The notes under the pieces were generated by a model. It had not been told where the DNA came from. It searched no databases and saw only the letters and a program-made list of their open reading frames with translations. 64,000 bases of DNA, taken from positions 1 through 64,000 of the forward strand of contig PLZW01000023.1 in assembly GCA_003153575.1 (NCBI GenBank). Direction: 5' to 3'. Source of the DNA: Acidimicrobiaceae bacterium. Its GTDB lineage: Bacteria > Actinomycetota > Acidimicrobiia > Acidimicrobiales > RAAP-2. Below are positions 1 through 9,442 of this stretch, in pieces; within the stretch, counting starts at the first letter, position 1, and each line of letters begins with the position of its first letter. Both the position numbers and the translations under genes were made by a program.

Positions 1-622
1 GGTCGGCCGCGGCCCTGGCCTGAGCTCGGGCCGCCTGATGGGCGCCCCGCCGCTGGGCTGCCGCGGCCCTGGCCTGCAGGTGGGCGGCGGCGATCCAGGC
101 CGTCTGTGCCGCCGATCGCCCGGCGCGCGGTACCCGGTGGACGCGGGTCGCCGTCGTGGGGGCTAAACGGCGGACGAGGGTCAGCCGCCCGGTCACCGCG
201 GCCAGCGCCGACGGGACCACCACCGCGGCGAGGGACAGGACCAGGGCCAGGGCGACAATGGCGATCCCCACGAGGCGGAGGCCCGACCCGTGGGTCCGGG
301 CATACCCGGGACGGGCCCGTGGGCCGGTCGGGTGGCGGTCCGTCCGGCGGCGGTCCGGTCCCACGTAATTGTGGGAGATGATCAGGGACGGGTCGTGGAG
401 GTCGGCCAGCCATTCGGGGGCGAGGACGACCTCGACATCCTCCGCGGGGACGACGACCGGTTGGGCCGGGGTCCGCAGGACAGGGGCGGCGGCGAGGAGG
501 TCGGAGACGGTCGGGACAGCCTGAGCGGGCAGCACCTCGCCGTGCCTCTCGCGTCCTCGGGTGAGCAGCCCCAGCACCCCGGACGACCGTTCCTGCGCCT
601 GCATGGTCATCACCGGTGCCAT
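1..622 (-). CDS. Membrane protein of unknown function, 3' end outside the window
   Basis: An open minus-strand frame with strong GC3 bias enters from the left edge. Candidate starts are ATG at 622, 610 and 604, with no clear ribosome site. The visible product starts MAPVMTMQAQ and has a hydrophilic N-terminal part of about 110 residues. One clear transmembrane segment follows (GIAIVALALVLSLAAVVV), then an Ala/Arg-rich stretch (HLQARAAAAQRR) running off the edge. No family is recognised. It lies 60 nt downstream of a glycosyltransferase gene on the same strand, so it is probably the last visible gene of the glycan operon. Existence is well supported by codon bias; the function is unknown. Confidence 0.6.
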   Translation of the reverse strand, partial: MAPVMTMQAQERSSGVLGLLTRGRERHGEVLPAQAVPTVSDLLAAAPVLRTPAQPVVVPAEDVEVVLAPEWLADLHDPSLIISHNYVGPDRRRTDRHPTGPRARPGYARTHGSGLRLVGIAIVALALVLSLAAVVVPSALAAVTGRLTLVRRLAPTTATRVHRVPRAGRSAAQTAWIAAAHLQARAAAAQRRGAHQAARAQARAAAD

Positions 623-682
623 CGGCACCGGAGCCCGACAGCTGAAGCCGGCGGCGACCGCCCGGAGCGGGCCCGGCGCGGC

Positions 683-1732
683 TCAGACAGCCAGGCCGAG
701 GGTGCGGTAGACGTCCGCCGTCGCCCGGGCGGCGCGTTCCCAGGTCAAGGCGCGCACGGCGGTCGCACCCCGTTCGGCCAGGTCGGCCCGCATCGCCGGG
801 TCACCGAGCAGGTCCGACAGGGTCGCGGTCAGTCCGCGCACGTCGCCCGCGGCGAACGTTGCCACACCTTCGCCGACCACTTCGACCACGGCCGGCACCG
901 GGGTCGAGACCACCGGGGCACCACAGGCCATGGCCTCGACGGGTGGGAGCCCGAAGCCCTCGTAGCGGGACGCGTAGGCGACGAGCACGGCCGCCCCGTA
1001 GAGCGCGGGGAGGTCCGCCGTCGGGACGTGGCCGAGTTCGACCACCGACCCGGGCGCCGACGAGGCCCACAGTCCGTGACCGGTCACGACCAGCGGGACC
1101 CCGACCCGGCTGCACCCCTCGGCCAGCGTGGCCAGGTCCTTGCGGGGCTCGATATTGCCGACGTGCAGGACGAACCGTTCCGGCAGCCGGTAGTGCGTCC
1201 GCACCCGGTCGATCTCGGCGTCCGGTGCCGGCACCATCTCGGGGCTCGGAGCCTCGTGCACGACCACCGACTCCCGGCCGGTGAGGACCCGTACCCGCTC
1301 TGCGGTGAAGCCCGACACGGCGATGACGGTGTCGGCCCGGCGGAGTGCGGCCCGTACGAGGATCCGCTCGCCCGCCACCCGGTGCCGGGGGAACGCCCAC
1401 GGTACGTCGAAGATCGCCAGGTCGTGGACGGTGGCCACCCGCAACCCGGTGCGGCGAAGGGGCAGGTCGACGTCGAGACCGTGGACGAGGTCGCACGACC
1501 CGAAGCCGCGCGCTCCGGCCAGGGCCCGCCGGACGCCGTGCGACTCGGGCAGGAGCAGCGGGGTGACCCCGCCTGGCAGCTCGGCGCAGCCGCCCGGTCG
1601 CACGGCCGCCACCAGTTCGGCGTCGACCACGGGGACGAGGGCGGTCAGGAGCTCGCGGATATACGTGCTCACGCCGCCGCCACGGCGGTCGAGCGGCAGG
1701 GCGTTGACGACGATGCGCGGGCGGGGCGTCAC
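683..1732 (-). CDS. GT4-family glycosyltransferase
   Basis: Predicted to transfer a nucleotide-activated sugar during surface glycan assembly. The protein (about 349 aa from GTG 1732) has a GT-B fold pattern. The N-terminal strand IVVNALPL is followed by a glycine-rich loop (RRGGGVSTYI). The C-terminal half carries VLHVGNIEPRKD and the family signature EGFGLPPVEAMACG, with the E-x7-E pair that binds the donor sugar-nucleotide. The frame stays open up to 1840 but overlaps the upstream gene. GTG 1732 lies 23 nt after that gene's stop and directly before the first beta strand, so it is preferred. It probably forms an operon with the O-antigen-ligase-like gene. Substrate and acceptor cannot be read from sequence. 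Confidence 0.88.
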   Translation of the reverse strand: MTPRPRIVVNALPLDRRGGGVSTYIRELLTALVPVVDAELVAAVRPGGCAELPGGVTPLLLPESHGVRRALAGARGFGSCDLVHGLDVDLPLRRTGLRVATVHDLAIFDVPWAFPRHRVAGERILVRAALRRADTVIAVSGFTAERVRVLTGRESVVVHEAPSPEMVPAPDAEIDRVRTHYRLPERFVLHVGNIEPRKDLATLAEGCSRVGVPLVVTGHGLWASSAPGSVVELGHVPTADLPALYGAAVLVAYASRYEGFGLPPVEAMACGAPVVSTPVPAVVEVVGEGVATFAAGDVRGLTATLSDLLGDPAMRADLAERGATAVRALTWERAARATADVYRTLGLAV

Positions 1733-1754
1733 CGCCGGTCCGGCCGGGCGCGGT

Positions 1755-3128
1755 TCACCGGGGGGCGACGGCCCGACCCGCGTAGCGCGGGACCGGACGG
1801 TGCCGGGCGGCCTCCACCCCGGCCAGCAGGTCGGGGGCACGCTCGGCCCCGGGGTCGGCGTCGGACATCCCGAGGGAGATCCCGGCGATCAGGAACGGGG
1901 TGATGGAGAGCGCCCCGATCCAGAACGTGTCGAAGAGTCCGTCGACGTAGTGGGCGAGCAGGACGACCAACCCGAGGATTCCGTAGAACCGGGGCAGCCC
2001 GTTCATCGCCCGCATCGTCACGATGACGAGGAAGAAGAAGGCGATCGATCCGACCACGCCGGTCGAGGCCAGATTGTCGACCAGCGAGTTGGGCGGGGCC
2101 GTCACCGTCAGGTACTGCGGCAGGTTGTAGAACCGCATTCCGAGTCCGAGCACCGGACTGGTGTGCCAGACGTGGATGGCCGCCCCGATCTGCCCGAAGC
2201 GGATGGCCACCGAGTTGAACTGCGGGTTGTTCCGGAAGGCCAGGGCGAAGCTGTAGTAGACGAGCCCCAGGGTCGGTATGGCGATGAAGATGACCATCCG
2301 CACCCGACCCCGGATGTCGGAGTTGAGGACCATGGCCAACCCGAGGGCCAGCACCACCAGGATCGCCGCCTGGCGCGACTGGGTGGCCAGGAGGCCGACT
2401 AGGCAGAGCCCTTCCATGATGCGGGCCTCGACTTTGGGGATCCGGGCCCACGGCGGGTTGAGCTGGGCGATGACCACGGCGACCCACAGCACCGCCCCGA
2501 TGGCGTTCTTCTGGTAGACGCCCCACTGGGCCGGCTGGAAGTGGAGGGCGACGCCGTGCTCGATGGTGATGAGGGCGAGGGCGGCTGCGCCCCACAGGTA
2601 GAGACGGAACGCCTGGCGGGCCCGCCCGTGGTAGGCGATCGTCCACCCGACCAGGGTGCTGCCGGCCAGGTACGAGCAGCGGTGGAACCACTCGATGACG
2701 TCCGACCGGAAGGGGTGGGCCACCACCACCAGGATCAGGACCGCCTCGTACCAGACGATCCCCCGCAGGAACCGTCGCAGGTGCAGGGCCTTGGACCATT
2801 CGATGTGGAAGAGGCATACGAATGCGCCGATCAGCACCAGGAGATCGGCAACACTGAGGTTGGTGCTCGAGCCCCCGACCCTCTGGATCAGGATGCTCCC
2901 GGGCAGCACGATGACGGCGATGAGGAAGGGATCAGCCACGAAGACACCCAAGACCAGGATGACAGCGGCGGCCGCCAGGCCGGCGATCGCGTTGACGGCC
3001 ACCGCCACCCCTGCCGCAGCCGCCAGTACGGCCACCACCAGCCAGGCCGCCGTCGGGCCGGCCAACCGGTCCCACGGGCGCGGTCCGGGGCGCCGACCGT
3101 CCCGCTCGGCTGGGCTGCGTGGGCTCAT
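1755..3128 (-). CDS. O-antigen ligase / polymerase-like membrane protein
   Basis: A polytopic membrane protein of about 457 aa with roughly ten to twelve hydrophobic segments and a central hydrophilic loop carrying Arg/Asn residues (FRNNPQFNS...RFGQIGAAIHVW). That layout is typical of the Wzy/WaaL O-antigen ligase superfamily. Such proteins polymerise or ligate lipid-linked glycan repeat units on the outer face of the membrane. ATG 3128 (MSPRSPAERDG) is chosen because the longer frame to 3233 begins with a poorly folding Pro/Arg-rich stretch; ATG 3173 is an alternative. It sits between glycosyltransferases, which supports a polysaccharide role. Whether it is a polymerase or a ligase cannot be decided here. 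Confidence 0.75.
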   Translation of the reverse strand: MSPRSPAERDGRRPGPRPWDRLAGPTAAWLVVAVLAAAAGVAVAVNAIAGLAAAAVILVLGVFVADPFLIAVIVLPGSILIQRVGGSSTNLSVADLLVLIGAFVCLFHIEWSKALHLRRFLRGIVWYEAVLILVVVAHPFRSDVIEWFHRCSYLAGSTLVGWTIAYHGRARQAFRLYLWGAAALALITIEHGVALHFQPAQWGVYQKNAIGAVLWVAVVIAQLNPPWARIPKVEARIMEGLCLVGLLATQSRQAAILVVLALGLAMVLNSDIRGRVRMVIFIAIPTLGLVYYSFALAFRNNPQFNSVAIRFGQIGAAIHVWHTSPVLGLGMRFYNLPQYLTVTAPPNSLVDNLASTGVVGSIAFFFLVIVTMRAMNGLPRFYGILGLVVLLAHYVDGLFDTFWIGALSITPFLIAGISLGMSDADPGAERAPDLLAGVEAARHRPVPRYAGRAVAPR

Positions 3129-3382
3129 TGTGGCGTCGGTGGGTGGGTCATGGGGACTAGGGCCGCCCGGCATGGCGCACGCGGGACGACCTGAGAATCG
3201 TAGCGGCCACGTGGCGCGTTCCCGTGCCCACACGGCGTGTCACCTCCGCAGATCCGCGGCGGGTGCAACTGCATCTCAAGGTCTCCTGTGCTTCTGACGA
3301 CGCTAGATGTGACCCGGGGGACGTCCCCGGAACGCCGGACGCCCCCGTGGACGGACCGGATCGACGATAAGGACGACGACGC
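3129..3382. promoter_or_regulatory. Divergent intergenic region with a GGGGACGTCCCC palindrome
   Basis: This 254-nt gap separates the minus-strand ligase-like operon from the plus-strand glycosyltransferase operon, so it must hold both promoters. A perfect 12-bp palindrome, GGGGACGTCCCC, lies at 3317-3328, 55 nt before the plus-strand GTG start, and could be an operator. No confident -35/-10 pair was found. An AAGGA ribosome site at 3369-3373 serves the GTG at 3383. Confidence 0.45.
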
Positions 3383-4567
3383 GTGCACACGGCAGTCGAA
3401 CAGGGCATCGGAGGCACCGCAGTGACCAGCGACCCGTCCGCCGGGAACTCGCTGATCGTCTGCTCGTCGGAGGACTGGGGCAACGTCCGGCGTCGCATCC
3501 GCATCCTGGTCGACGAGCTCGTCGAGCGCCATCCCCCGCTGCGGGTCTTGTACGTGGCCCCAGCCGTCGACGTCCCCTTCGAACTGCGCACGGGCCGGGT
3601 GTCGGGCCTGATCCGGCCGCGGCTCGCGCAGGTCCACCCCCGGGTGCACGTGCTGCGGCCCATCAAATGGCTCCCTCGGGCGGTCGGCCCCTTTGCCGAC
3701 CGGTCCCTCGGCCGCCAGGTGGCCCGGGCCGTCCGCCAACTCGACCTCACCGATCCCCTGGTCTGGGTCAACGACGCCTCCTACGCCCGCTTCGCCCTCT
3801 CGACCGGTTGGCCCACCGTGTACGACATCACCGACGACTGGCTGCTGGCGCCCCTCCCCGCCCATCGCCGGGCCCGCCTCCGAGCGGACGACGAGCTGCT
3901 CCTCGAGGGGAGCGGGGCCGTCGTCGTCTGCTCACCCGACCTGGCCCGCACCCGCGGCGGGCGCCGGGACGTCGACCTGATCCCGAACGGCGTGGATGTC
4001 AATTTGTTCCGCACCCCCCAGTCGCGTCCCCCCTCCCTGCCGCCGGCGCCGGTGGCCGTCTACGTCGGTACCCTCCACGAGGAACGGATCGATGTGCCGC
4101 TGCTGGTCGAACTGGCCGAAGCCCGACCCGACCTGGCCATCGCCGTGGTCGGTCCCGACAGCCTGGGGCCCGCCGCCCATGCGGCACTGGCCGCCGTGCC
4201 GACGATCCACCTCCTCGGCCCCGTCCCGTACGACCGGGTGCCCGCCTTCCTCCAGCACGCCGACGTCGTGATCGTCCCTCACCTGGTCAACCCCTTCACG
4301 GAGAGCCTCGACCCGATCAAGGCCTACGAGTGCCTGGCCGCCGGACGCCCCACCGTGGCGACACCGGTGGCGGGCTTCCGGGGACTCGGCGACCCGGTCG
4401 TGGTGAGCGAGCGCGACGAGTTCGTCGCCACCACCTCGGCCGTCCTCGACGCGGCCCCGCCCCCTGGAACCCCGGCGGCCGTCGCCGACGTGCCCACCTG
4501 GCGCCAGCGGGCCGCAGCCATGCACGATGTCATGCAGCGGGTCCGCTCGGCCGCGGTGCCGTCATGA
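3383..4567 (+). CDS. Glycosyltransferase (GT1/GT4-like)
   Basis: A predicted GT-B glycosyltransferase of 394 aa acting in the cytoplasm on a lipid-linked glycan. The N-terminal domain begins NSLIVCSSEDWGNVRRRI, and the acceptor half carries YDITDDWLLAP. The C-terminal half has the nucleotide-sugar pattern VYVGTLHEERID and ESLDPIKAYECLAAGRP, where the E-x-x-K-x-x-E spacing replaces the usual E-x7-E. GTG 3383 is preferred because AAGGA lies 9 nt upstream; an internal GTG at 3422 is possible. It is the first gene of a plus-strand run with the Wzz/kinase gene and the GT2-GT4 gene. Confidence 0.82.
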   Translation: MHTAVEQGIGGTAVTSDPSAGNSLIVCSSEDWGNVRRRIRILVDELVERHPPLRVLYVAPAVDVPFELRTGRVSGLIRPRLAQVHPRVHVLRPIKWLPRAVGPFADRSLGRQVARAVRQLDLTDPLVWVNDASYARFALSTGWPTVYDITDDWLLAPLPAHRRARLRADDELLLEGSGAVVVCSPDLARTRGGRRDVDLIPNGVDVNLFRTPQSRPPSLPPAPVAVYVGTLHEERIDVPLLVELAEARPDLAIAVVGPDSLGPAAHAALAAVPTIHLLGPVPYDRVPAFLQHADVVIVPHLVNPFTESLDPIKAYECLAAGRPTVATPVAGFRGLGDPVVVSERDEFVATTSAVLDAAPPPGTPAAVADVPTWRQRAAAMHDVMQRVRSAAVPS

Positions 4568-4661
4568 CCGCGGTTGCGTCCGGGTCCCGGACCGTCAACC
4601 GTGCGTGGTCCGTGCCCTCGTATCCTGGGAGCTGCTCCCACCTGCCGAAAGTGAGTGTCCG

Positions 4662-6281
4662 GTGACCTTCCAGCAGATGCTGAAGACCCTGTGGTCCAGG
4701 AAGCTGACGATCGTCATCAGCGTGGTGGTGTGCGTCGGGGCCGCCCTCGCCTACTCGACGGTCAAGACCCCCACGTACCAGTCCAGCGCACTGGTCGAAG
4801 TGAGCAACCCGTCGCAGAGCACCACCACCGGGTCGTCGGGCTTCACCGTCCCCGACCCTCTCCAGGAACTGTCCAGCACCAAGGTGGAGCTGGCTGCGGC
4901 CACCATCCTCCACGATCCCGACCCCGGCGCCCTGGCCGGCCGGGTCAGCGGCTCGGTCGACGCCACTACCGGCGCCGTCACCATCACCGGGACCGGCTCG
5001 ACCCCGGCCGAGGCGCGGGCCGTCACCAAGGCCTACTCCGAGGCGCTGGTGAGCCAGATCCAGGCGCTGGCCCAGGCCCAGATCGACAAGTACACGACGG
5101 CCCTCGACCAGATCAACACCAAGATCTCGCTCCTGCAGGCCGGGGCTGCACTCAACCCCGCGTCCTCTGCGGCAAGCTCGCTCGTCACCGCCCAGATCAA
5201 CGCGCTGACCCAGACCTACAGCACCCTCCAGGCCGCCCAGTCGACCATCCAGATCGGGATGCCCTATGCCCAGATCCAGGTGGCGGCGACACCCGGCGAG
5301 TCGACCGGTCTGAGCAAATCGAAGTTGGGGGCAATCGGACTGCTAGCGGGACTGCTCGCCGGCTGCGGCATCGCCCTGGTGCGTGACCAGTTCGACGACC
5401 GGTTGCGGATCAGCCCCGACATCGGCTCGGTCATCGACGCCCCGCTCCTCGGCGAGCTCCCCCAGGACAACGACGTGAAGCGGGGCGAGGTGTCGATCGC
5501 CCTCGTCGAGGCGCCGCAGTCCTCGATGGCCGAGGCCGTGCGCGACCTGCGGACAAGCCTACGGGTGCTCCTCGTCGAGCACCAGAGCCCGGTCCTCGTC
5601 GTCACCAGCCCCGAGGCCGGGGACGGCAAGACGTTCGTGACGGCCAACCTGGCGGCGTCGTGGGCCCTGACCGGCAGCCGGGTCATCGTGGTATCGGCCG
5701 ATTTCCGGCGGCCCCGCCTCGAGGAGGCCTTCGGGCTCCGCGTCGCCGACCGTCCCGGACTCTCCGACCTGATCAAGGCCAACTGGAAGCAGGGCGAGCC
5801 GTCCGACGGACCGATCGAGCCCGGCCACGTCAAGGCGCCGGGCGCCCGGCGCACGGCGCCCGGCGGCGGACGTTCCCTCCCGAAGGCGACCACTCCCCAC
5901 GACGAGACGGCGGTCAGTGCCTACCTCCTCGAGACCGGGATCGACGGCCTCCAGCTCCTACCTGTCGGAGTCCGCCGTGACAATCCGAGCGAACTGTTCG
6001 ACAGCCCTGGCATGCAGCCCGTCCTCGACCAGCTCCACCTGCTGGCCGACATCATCCTCCTCGACACCCCGCCGGTGCTGGCCACCCCGGACACGGCCAT
6101 CCTCGGCAGCCTGACCCATGGCGCCATCGTCGTGGCCTCGGAGGGGAAGACCGACCGGGTGGACCTCGAGCGGACCGCGCACCGACTCGAGTCCACTGGC
6201 TGCCAGGTGGTCGGACTCGTCTTGAACCACGTGCGGCGCAGCTCGTCGGACAGCTACCAGGCCTACAGCTACCAGCGATGA
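4662..6281 (+). CDS. Wzz chain-length determinant fused to a BY-type tyrosine kinase
   Basis: A regulator of exopolysaccharide polymerisation and export, 539 aa. The N-terminal Wzz part has a first transmembrane segment at about 15-35, a periplasm-side coiled region rich in Gln/Ala, and a second one at about 221-243 (LGAIGLLAGLLAGCGIALV). The cytoplasmic kinase follows, with Walker A (SPEAGDGKT, about 315-323), Walker A' (VIVVSADFRRP) and Walker B (IILLDTPP, about 463). The C-terminus ends in a short tyrosine cluster, YQAYSYQR, the usual autophosphorylation tail. An Ala/Pro/Gly-rich insert lies between Walker A' and B. GTG 4662 is chosen because the longer frame from 4527 overlaps the upstream gene. 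It overlaps the next gene by ATGA. Confidence 0.9.
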   Translation: MTFQQMLKTLWSRKLTIVISVVVCVGAALAYSTVKTPTYQSSALVEVSNPSQSTTTGSSGFTVPDPLQELSSTKVELAAATILHDPDPGALAGRVSGSVDATTGAVTITGTGSTPAEARAVTKAYSEALVSQIQALAQAQIDKYTTALDQINTKISLLQAGAALNPASSAASSLVTAQINALTQTYSTLQAAQSTIQIGMPYAQIQVAATPGESTGLSKSKLGAIGLLAGLLAGCGIALVRDQFDDRLRISPDIGSVIDAPLLGELPQDNDVKRGEVSIALVEAPQSSMAEAVRDLRTSLRVLLVEHQSPVLVVTSPEAGDGKTFVTANLAASWALTGSRVIVVSADFRRPRLEEAFGLRVADRPGLSDLIKANWKQGEPSDGPIEPGHVKAPGARRTAPGGGRSLPKATTPHDETAVSAYLLETGIDGLQLLPVGVRRDNPSELFDSPGMQPVLDQLHLLADIILLDTPPVLATPDTAILGSLTHGAIVVASEGKTDRVDLERTAHRLESTGCQVVGLVLNHVRRSSSDSYQAYSYQR

Positions 6282-8179
6282 GCCCGGCGGCGACGGCGCC
6301 GGCACCGGGGACGTCGGACGGAGAGGACCCCCTGGTCGTCGTGGTGGCGTTCCACGCGCCCGACCTGCTCGATCACTGCCTCGCCGGACTCGGGGACGAC
6401 CTCCCGGTGGTGGTGGTCGACAACTCCTCGGACGCCCGGGTGGCGGCGGTCGCCGCCCGCCACGGTGCCGCCTATCTCGATCCGGGTCTCAACCTCGGGT
6501 TCGGGGCCGGCGCCAACCTCGGGTGCGCGCGGCGGAAGGGCCGTGACGTCCTCCTGCTCAACCCCGACGCCGTCATCGCCCCCGACGGCGTGCGAGCCCT
6601 GCATACCAGCCTGCGGGCCGACCCCGGGCTGGCCGCAGTCGCACCGCGCCAGCGCGACCCCGGACACCGGGCGGACGCCCGCGTGGCCTGGCCCTTCCCC
6701 ACCCCGGGCGGAGCCTGGCTGGAGGCCGCCGGCATCGGGCGACTCCGACGCCGCGGCGACTTCCTCATCGGGTCGGTGCTGCTCCTGTCCGGTGCGGCCC
6801 TCGATGACGTCGGCGGGTTCGACGAACAGTTCTTCCTCTACGCCGAAGAGACGGACTGGCAACGCCGGGCCGCCGATCGGGGCTGGCAGGTTGCGCTGTG
6901 CCCCTCGGTGACGGCCACCCACATCGGCGCCGGGACGGGGGGCGACCCCCTGGTCCGAGAAACCCACTTCCACGCTTCCCACGAGCGCTACATCCGCAAG
7001 CACCACGGCACCGTCGGTTGGTCGTCCTACCGGGCCGCGTCCCTCGTCGGGGCAGCGGTGCGGACGGTCGTCCTGTGGGGTGATCGTCGACGCACAGCGG
7101 CCCACCGGCTCCGTCTCTTCCGCACCGGCCCCCTGCGGGCCGAGGCGGCGCTCGGCCGCACAGGGTTGCGGGTGGTCCACGTGGTGGTCACCGACGCCTT
7201 CGCCGGGGTGGAGCGCTACATCTGCCAGGTGGCCAACGGCCTTTCCGCCCGCGGCCACCAGGTCGACGTGATCGGCGGCGCCCCCGACCGGATGGGGGGC
7301 GAGCTCGATCACACCGTCGTCCACCACCCGGCGGCCTCGGTGCCCGCCGGGGTGCGGGCCCTGGTGGCCACCCGCCACGCCGACCTGGTCCACGTCCACA
7401 TGACGGCCGCCGAGACCTGTGCGTTCCTCGCCCACGGGATCGACGACGCCCCCATCGTGGCCACCCGCCACTTCGCCGCCGATCGGGGCTCCACGGTGCT
7501 TCGCCGGGCGTGGGCCCGGGTGGCGGCCCGGCCCATCGTCGCCGACGTCGCCATCAGCGAGTTCGTCGCCCGCGGCGTCACCGGTTCCACCACCTTGATC
7601 CACAACGGCGTGGCGGGCCGGCCCCAGGCACCCCTGGCGGCCCGGGTGGCCGTCATGCTCCAGCGGTTGGAGGAGGAGAAGTCAACGGACATCGGGATCC
7701 GGGCCTGGGCGGCCAGCGGCCTGGCCGAACGGGGTTGGCGCCTCGTGGTGGCCGGTACCGGGGTCCTCCGCCCCGACCTCGAGTACCTGGTCGACCGGCT
7801 CGGCCTTGCGAAGAGCGTCGATTTCGCCGGCCAGGTGGACGACACCGATGCCCTGCTGGCCGGGGCTTCGATCCTGTTGGCACCCGCTCCGGCCGAGCCG
7901 TTCGGCCTCTCGGTGGTGGAAGCCATGGCCCACGGCCTGGCCGTGGTCGCAGCCGATGGCGGCGCCCACGTCGAGACGGTCGGCGAAGACGGTCTCCTGT
8001 TTCCGCCGGGTGACGTCGGGGCGGCGGCGCGCTACCTCGAGCGCCTCGGAAGCGACCCCGAGCTCGTGACCTCGATCGGCCACGCCCTCCGCTACCGCCA
8101 ACAGGAACGCTTTTCCGTCGCCCTCCACCTCGACCGCCTGGAGGCCCTCTACCGGTCGGTCGCCACCGGGAGCCGCTGA
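6278..8179 (+). CDS. Bifunctional GT2-GT4 glycosyltransferase fusion
   Basis: Two glycosyltransferase modules in one 633-aa chain. Residues 1 to about 280 are a GT-A (GT2, rhamnosyltransferase-like) module with VVVVDNSSDARV, LNLGFGAGANLG and the metal-site region LLLNPDAVI; its C-terminal part carries DEQFFLYAEETDWQRR. From about 285 a GT-B (GT4) module begins (LRVVHVVVTDAFAGVERYI) with VVAGTGVLRPDLEYL and the donor signature EPFGLSVVEAMAHG. The start overlaps the kinase stop by ATGA, so translation is probably coupled. The fusion suggests two consecutive sugar additions by one protein. Sugars and acceptor are unknown. Confidence 0.88.
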   Translation: MSPAATAPAPGTSDGEDPLVVVVAFHAPDLLDHCLAGLGDDLPVVVVDNSSDARVAAVAARHGAAYLDPGLNLGFGAGANLGCARRKGRDVLLLNPDAVIAPDGVRALHTSLRADPGLAAVAPRQRDPGHRADARVAWPFPTPGGAWLEAAGIGRLRRRGDFLIGSVLLLSGAALDDVGGFDEQFFLYAEETDWQRRAADRGWQVALCPSVTATHIGAGTGGDPLVRETHFHASHERYIRKHHGTVGWSSYRAASLVGAAVRTVVLWGDRRRTAAHRLRLFRTGPLRAEAALGRTGLRVVHVVVTDAFAGVERYICQVANGLSARGHQVDVIGGAPDRMGGELDHTVVHHPAASVPAGVRALVATRHADLVHVHMTAAETCAFLAHGIDDAPIVATRHFAADRGSTVLRRAWARVAARPIVADVAISEFVARGVTGSTTLIHNGVAGRPQAPLAARVAVMLQRLEEEKSTDIGIRAWAASGLAERGWRLVVAGTGVLRPDLEYLVDRLGLAKSVDFAGQVDDTDALLAGASILLAPAPAEPFGLSVVEAMAHGLAVVAADGGAHVETVGEDGLLFPPGDVGAAARYLERLGSDPELVTSIGHALRYRQQERFSVALHLDRLEALYRSVATGSR

Positions 8180-8201
8180 CCGTCGGAGCCGTGGCCGGGC
8201 C

Positions 8202-9356
8202 TCATCCCCGCCCGGCGACCCGCAGATAGAGATCGTGCTGGCGGTCGGCCACACTCGACCACGAGTAGCGGCCGACGGTATCGGTGCCCGCCCGGCGCAG
8301 CCGCTCCCACAGTCCCGGCTCGTCGAGCATCCGGGCCAGCGACGCCGCCAGGGCCCGGGGATCGGACGGGGGCACCAGCAGTCCGGCCGCACCGACCACC
8401 TCGGGCAGGGCACCGGAGTTGCTGGCCACGGCCGGGATGCCCGACGCCTGACCCTCGACCACGACCCGACCGAACTGTTCGAGCCAACCCGGGACGGGCA
8501 CCGACGGCACGGCGAGGACGTCGAACGTCGGGAACACGTCGGGCAGGGTCGCCTCGTCGACGTGTCCGTGGAACGTCACCCGTCCGGAGATGCCGAGGTC
8601 GTCGGCCAGGGCCTCCAGCCCGGCGGCCTCGGGCCCGGCCCCGTAGACGTCGGCGTCGAGCCGGGCATCGAGGGCGACGGCGCGCAGCAGGACGTCGACC
8701 CCCTTGTGGGGGATGAGGCGACCGACGAAACCGACCCGGAGCCGGTCCGCGGGGGGAGGGCGGTCGGCCGGGTGGAACCGCCCGACGTCGACCCCCAGCG
8801 GGAGCAGCTCGAGGGCGCCGGTCAGGCCCTTGCGCCGGAGGATCGCGCTGGCTTCGGTGTTGCAGGTGTAGGCCCCTGCCGCGCCGCGCAGCGACCACCG
8901 CTCCAACCAGCGGAAGGGGGCCGGGTACCGCTTGTCGATATTCTGGGCCGAGGACACCAGGTAGGGAGTGCGCCGGGCGCGCAGCCACCGCAGGACCAGC
9001 ACCTCGGCCACCGCCAGGCCGAAGGGCTCCTCGTGCAGGTCGATCACGTCCCACCGCCCGTCGCCGAGGAGACGCCACAGGGGTCGTGGGTCGAAGAGGA
9101 AGAGGTTGGGATGGCGCCCGAGGGTGGGCGCCGCCAGGGCGAACTCGTCCCCCGCCGGAGTGAACGGGACGAGCGCCCCACCCTCCTCCCACCGCACGGC
9201 CGTGACCAGGGTGAGGTCGACCCCGGCGCGCCGCAGGAGACGCTCACGCTGGCGCCAGGCGGTGACCACCGCGCTGTGGGAGATCCGCAGGACCCGCAGG
9301 CCCGGTGCAGGCGCCGCCGGGCCCGGTCCCGTTGCTGGAGTCGCCACGCGGGGCAC
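8202..9356 (-). CDS. GT4-family glycosyltransferase
   Basis: A 384-aa GT-B enzyme, converging on the GT2-GT4 gene with 22 nt between the stops. The N-terminal domain contains LRVLRISHSAVVTAWRQR. The C-terminal domain has RVGFVGRLIPHKGVDVLL, the standard start of the GT4 donor domain, and a donor-site region GWLEQFGRVVVEGQASG that keeps the E-x7-E-like spacing. GTG 9356 is used because no better start is visible; the first about 18 residues are Pro/Ala-rich and may not belong. It is transcribed away from the large secreted protein gene with an 86-nt divergent promoter region. Specificity is unknown. Confidence 0.85.
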   Translation of the reverse strand: MPRVATPATGPGPAAPAPGLRVLRISHSAVVTAWRQRERLLRRAGVDLTLVTAVRWEEGGALVPFTPAGDEFALAAPTLGRHPNLFLFDPRPLWRLLGDGRWDVIDLHEEPFGLAVAEVLVLRWLRARRTPYLVSSAQNIDKRYPAPFRWLERWSLRGAAGAYTCNTEASAILRRKGLTGALELLPLGVDVGRFHPADRPPPADRLRVGFVGRLIPHKGVDVLLRAVALDARLDADVYGAGPEAAGLEALADDLGISGRVTFHGHVDEATLPDVFPTFDVLAVPSVPVPGWLEQFGRVVVEGQASGIPAVASNSGALPEVVGAAGLLVPPSDPRALAASLARMLDEPGLWERLRRAGTDTVGRYSWSSVADRQHDLYLRVAGRG

Positions 9357-9442
9357 CGTACCAGGACGGTCCCGGAGGGGGGACTTCCGTCACAGGGTGA
9401 GATTCAACCTTAAGTTCCCCTTGGTCCAGCCGATCAGAGGGT

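Noticed and set aside
290-1903. 537-aa plus-strand frame over the glycosyltransferase
   Set aside because: Antisense shadow of the GT4 gene; composition is Arg/Gly/Pro-rich with no domain.
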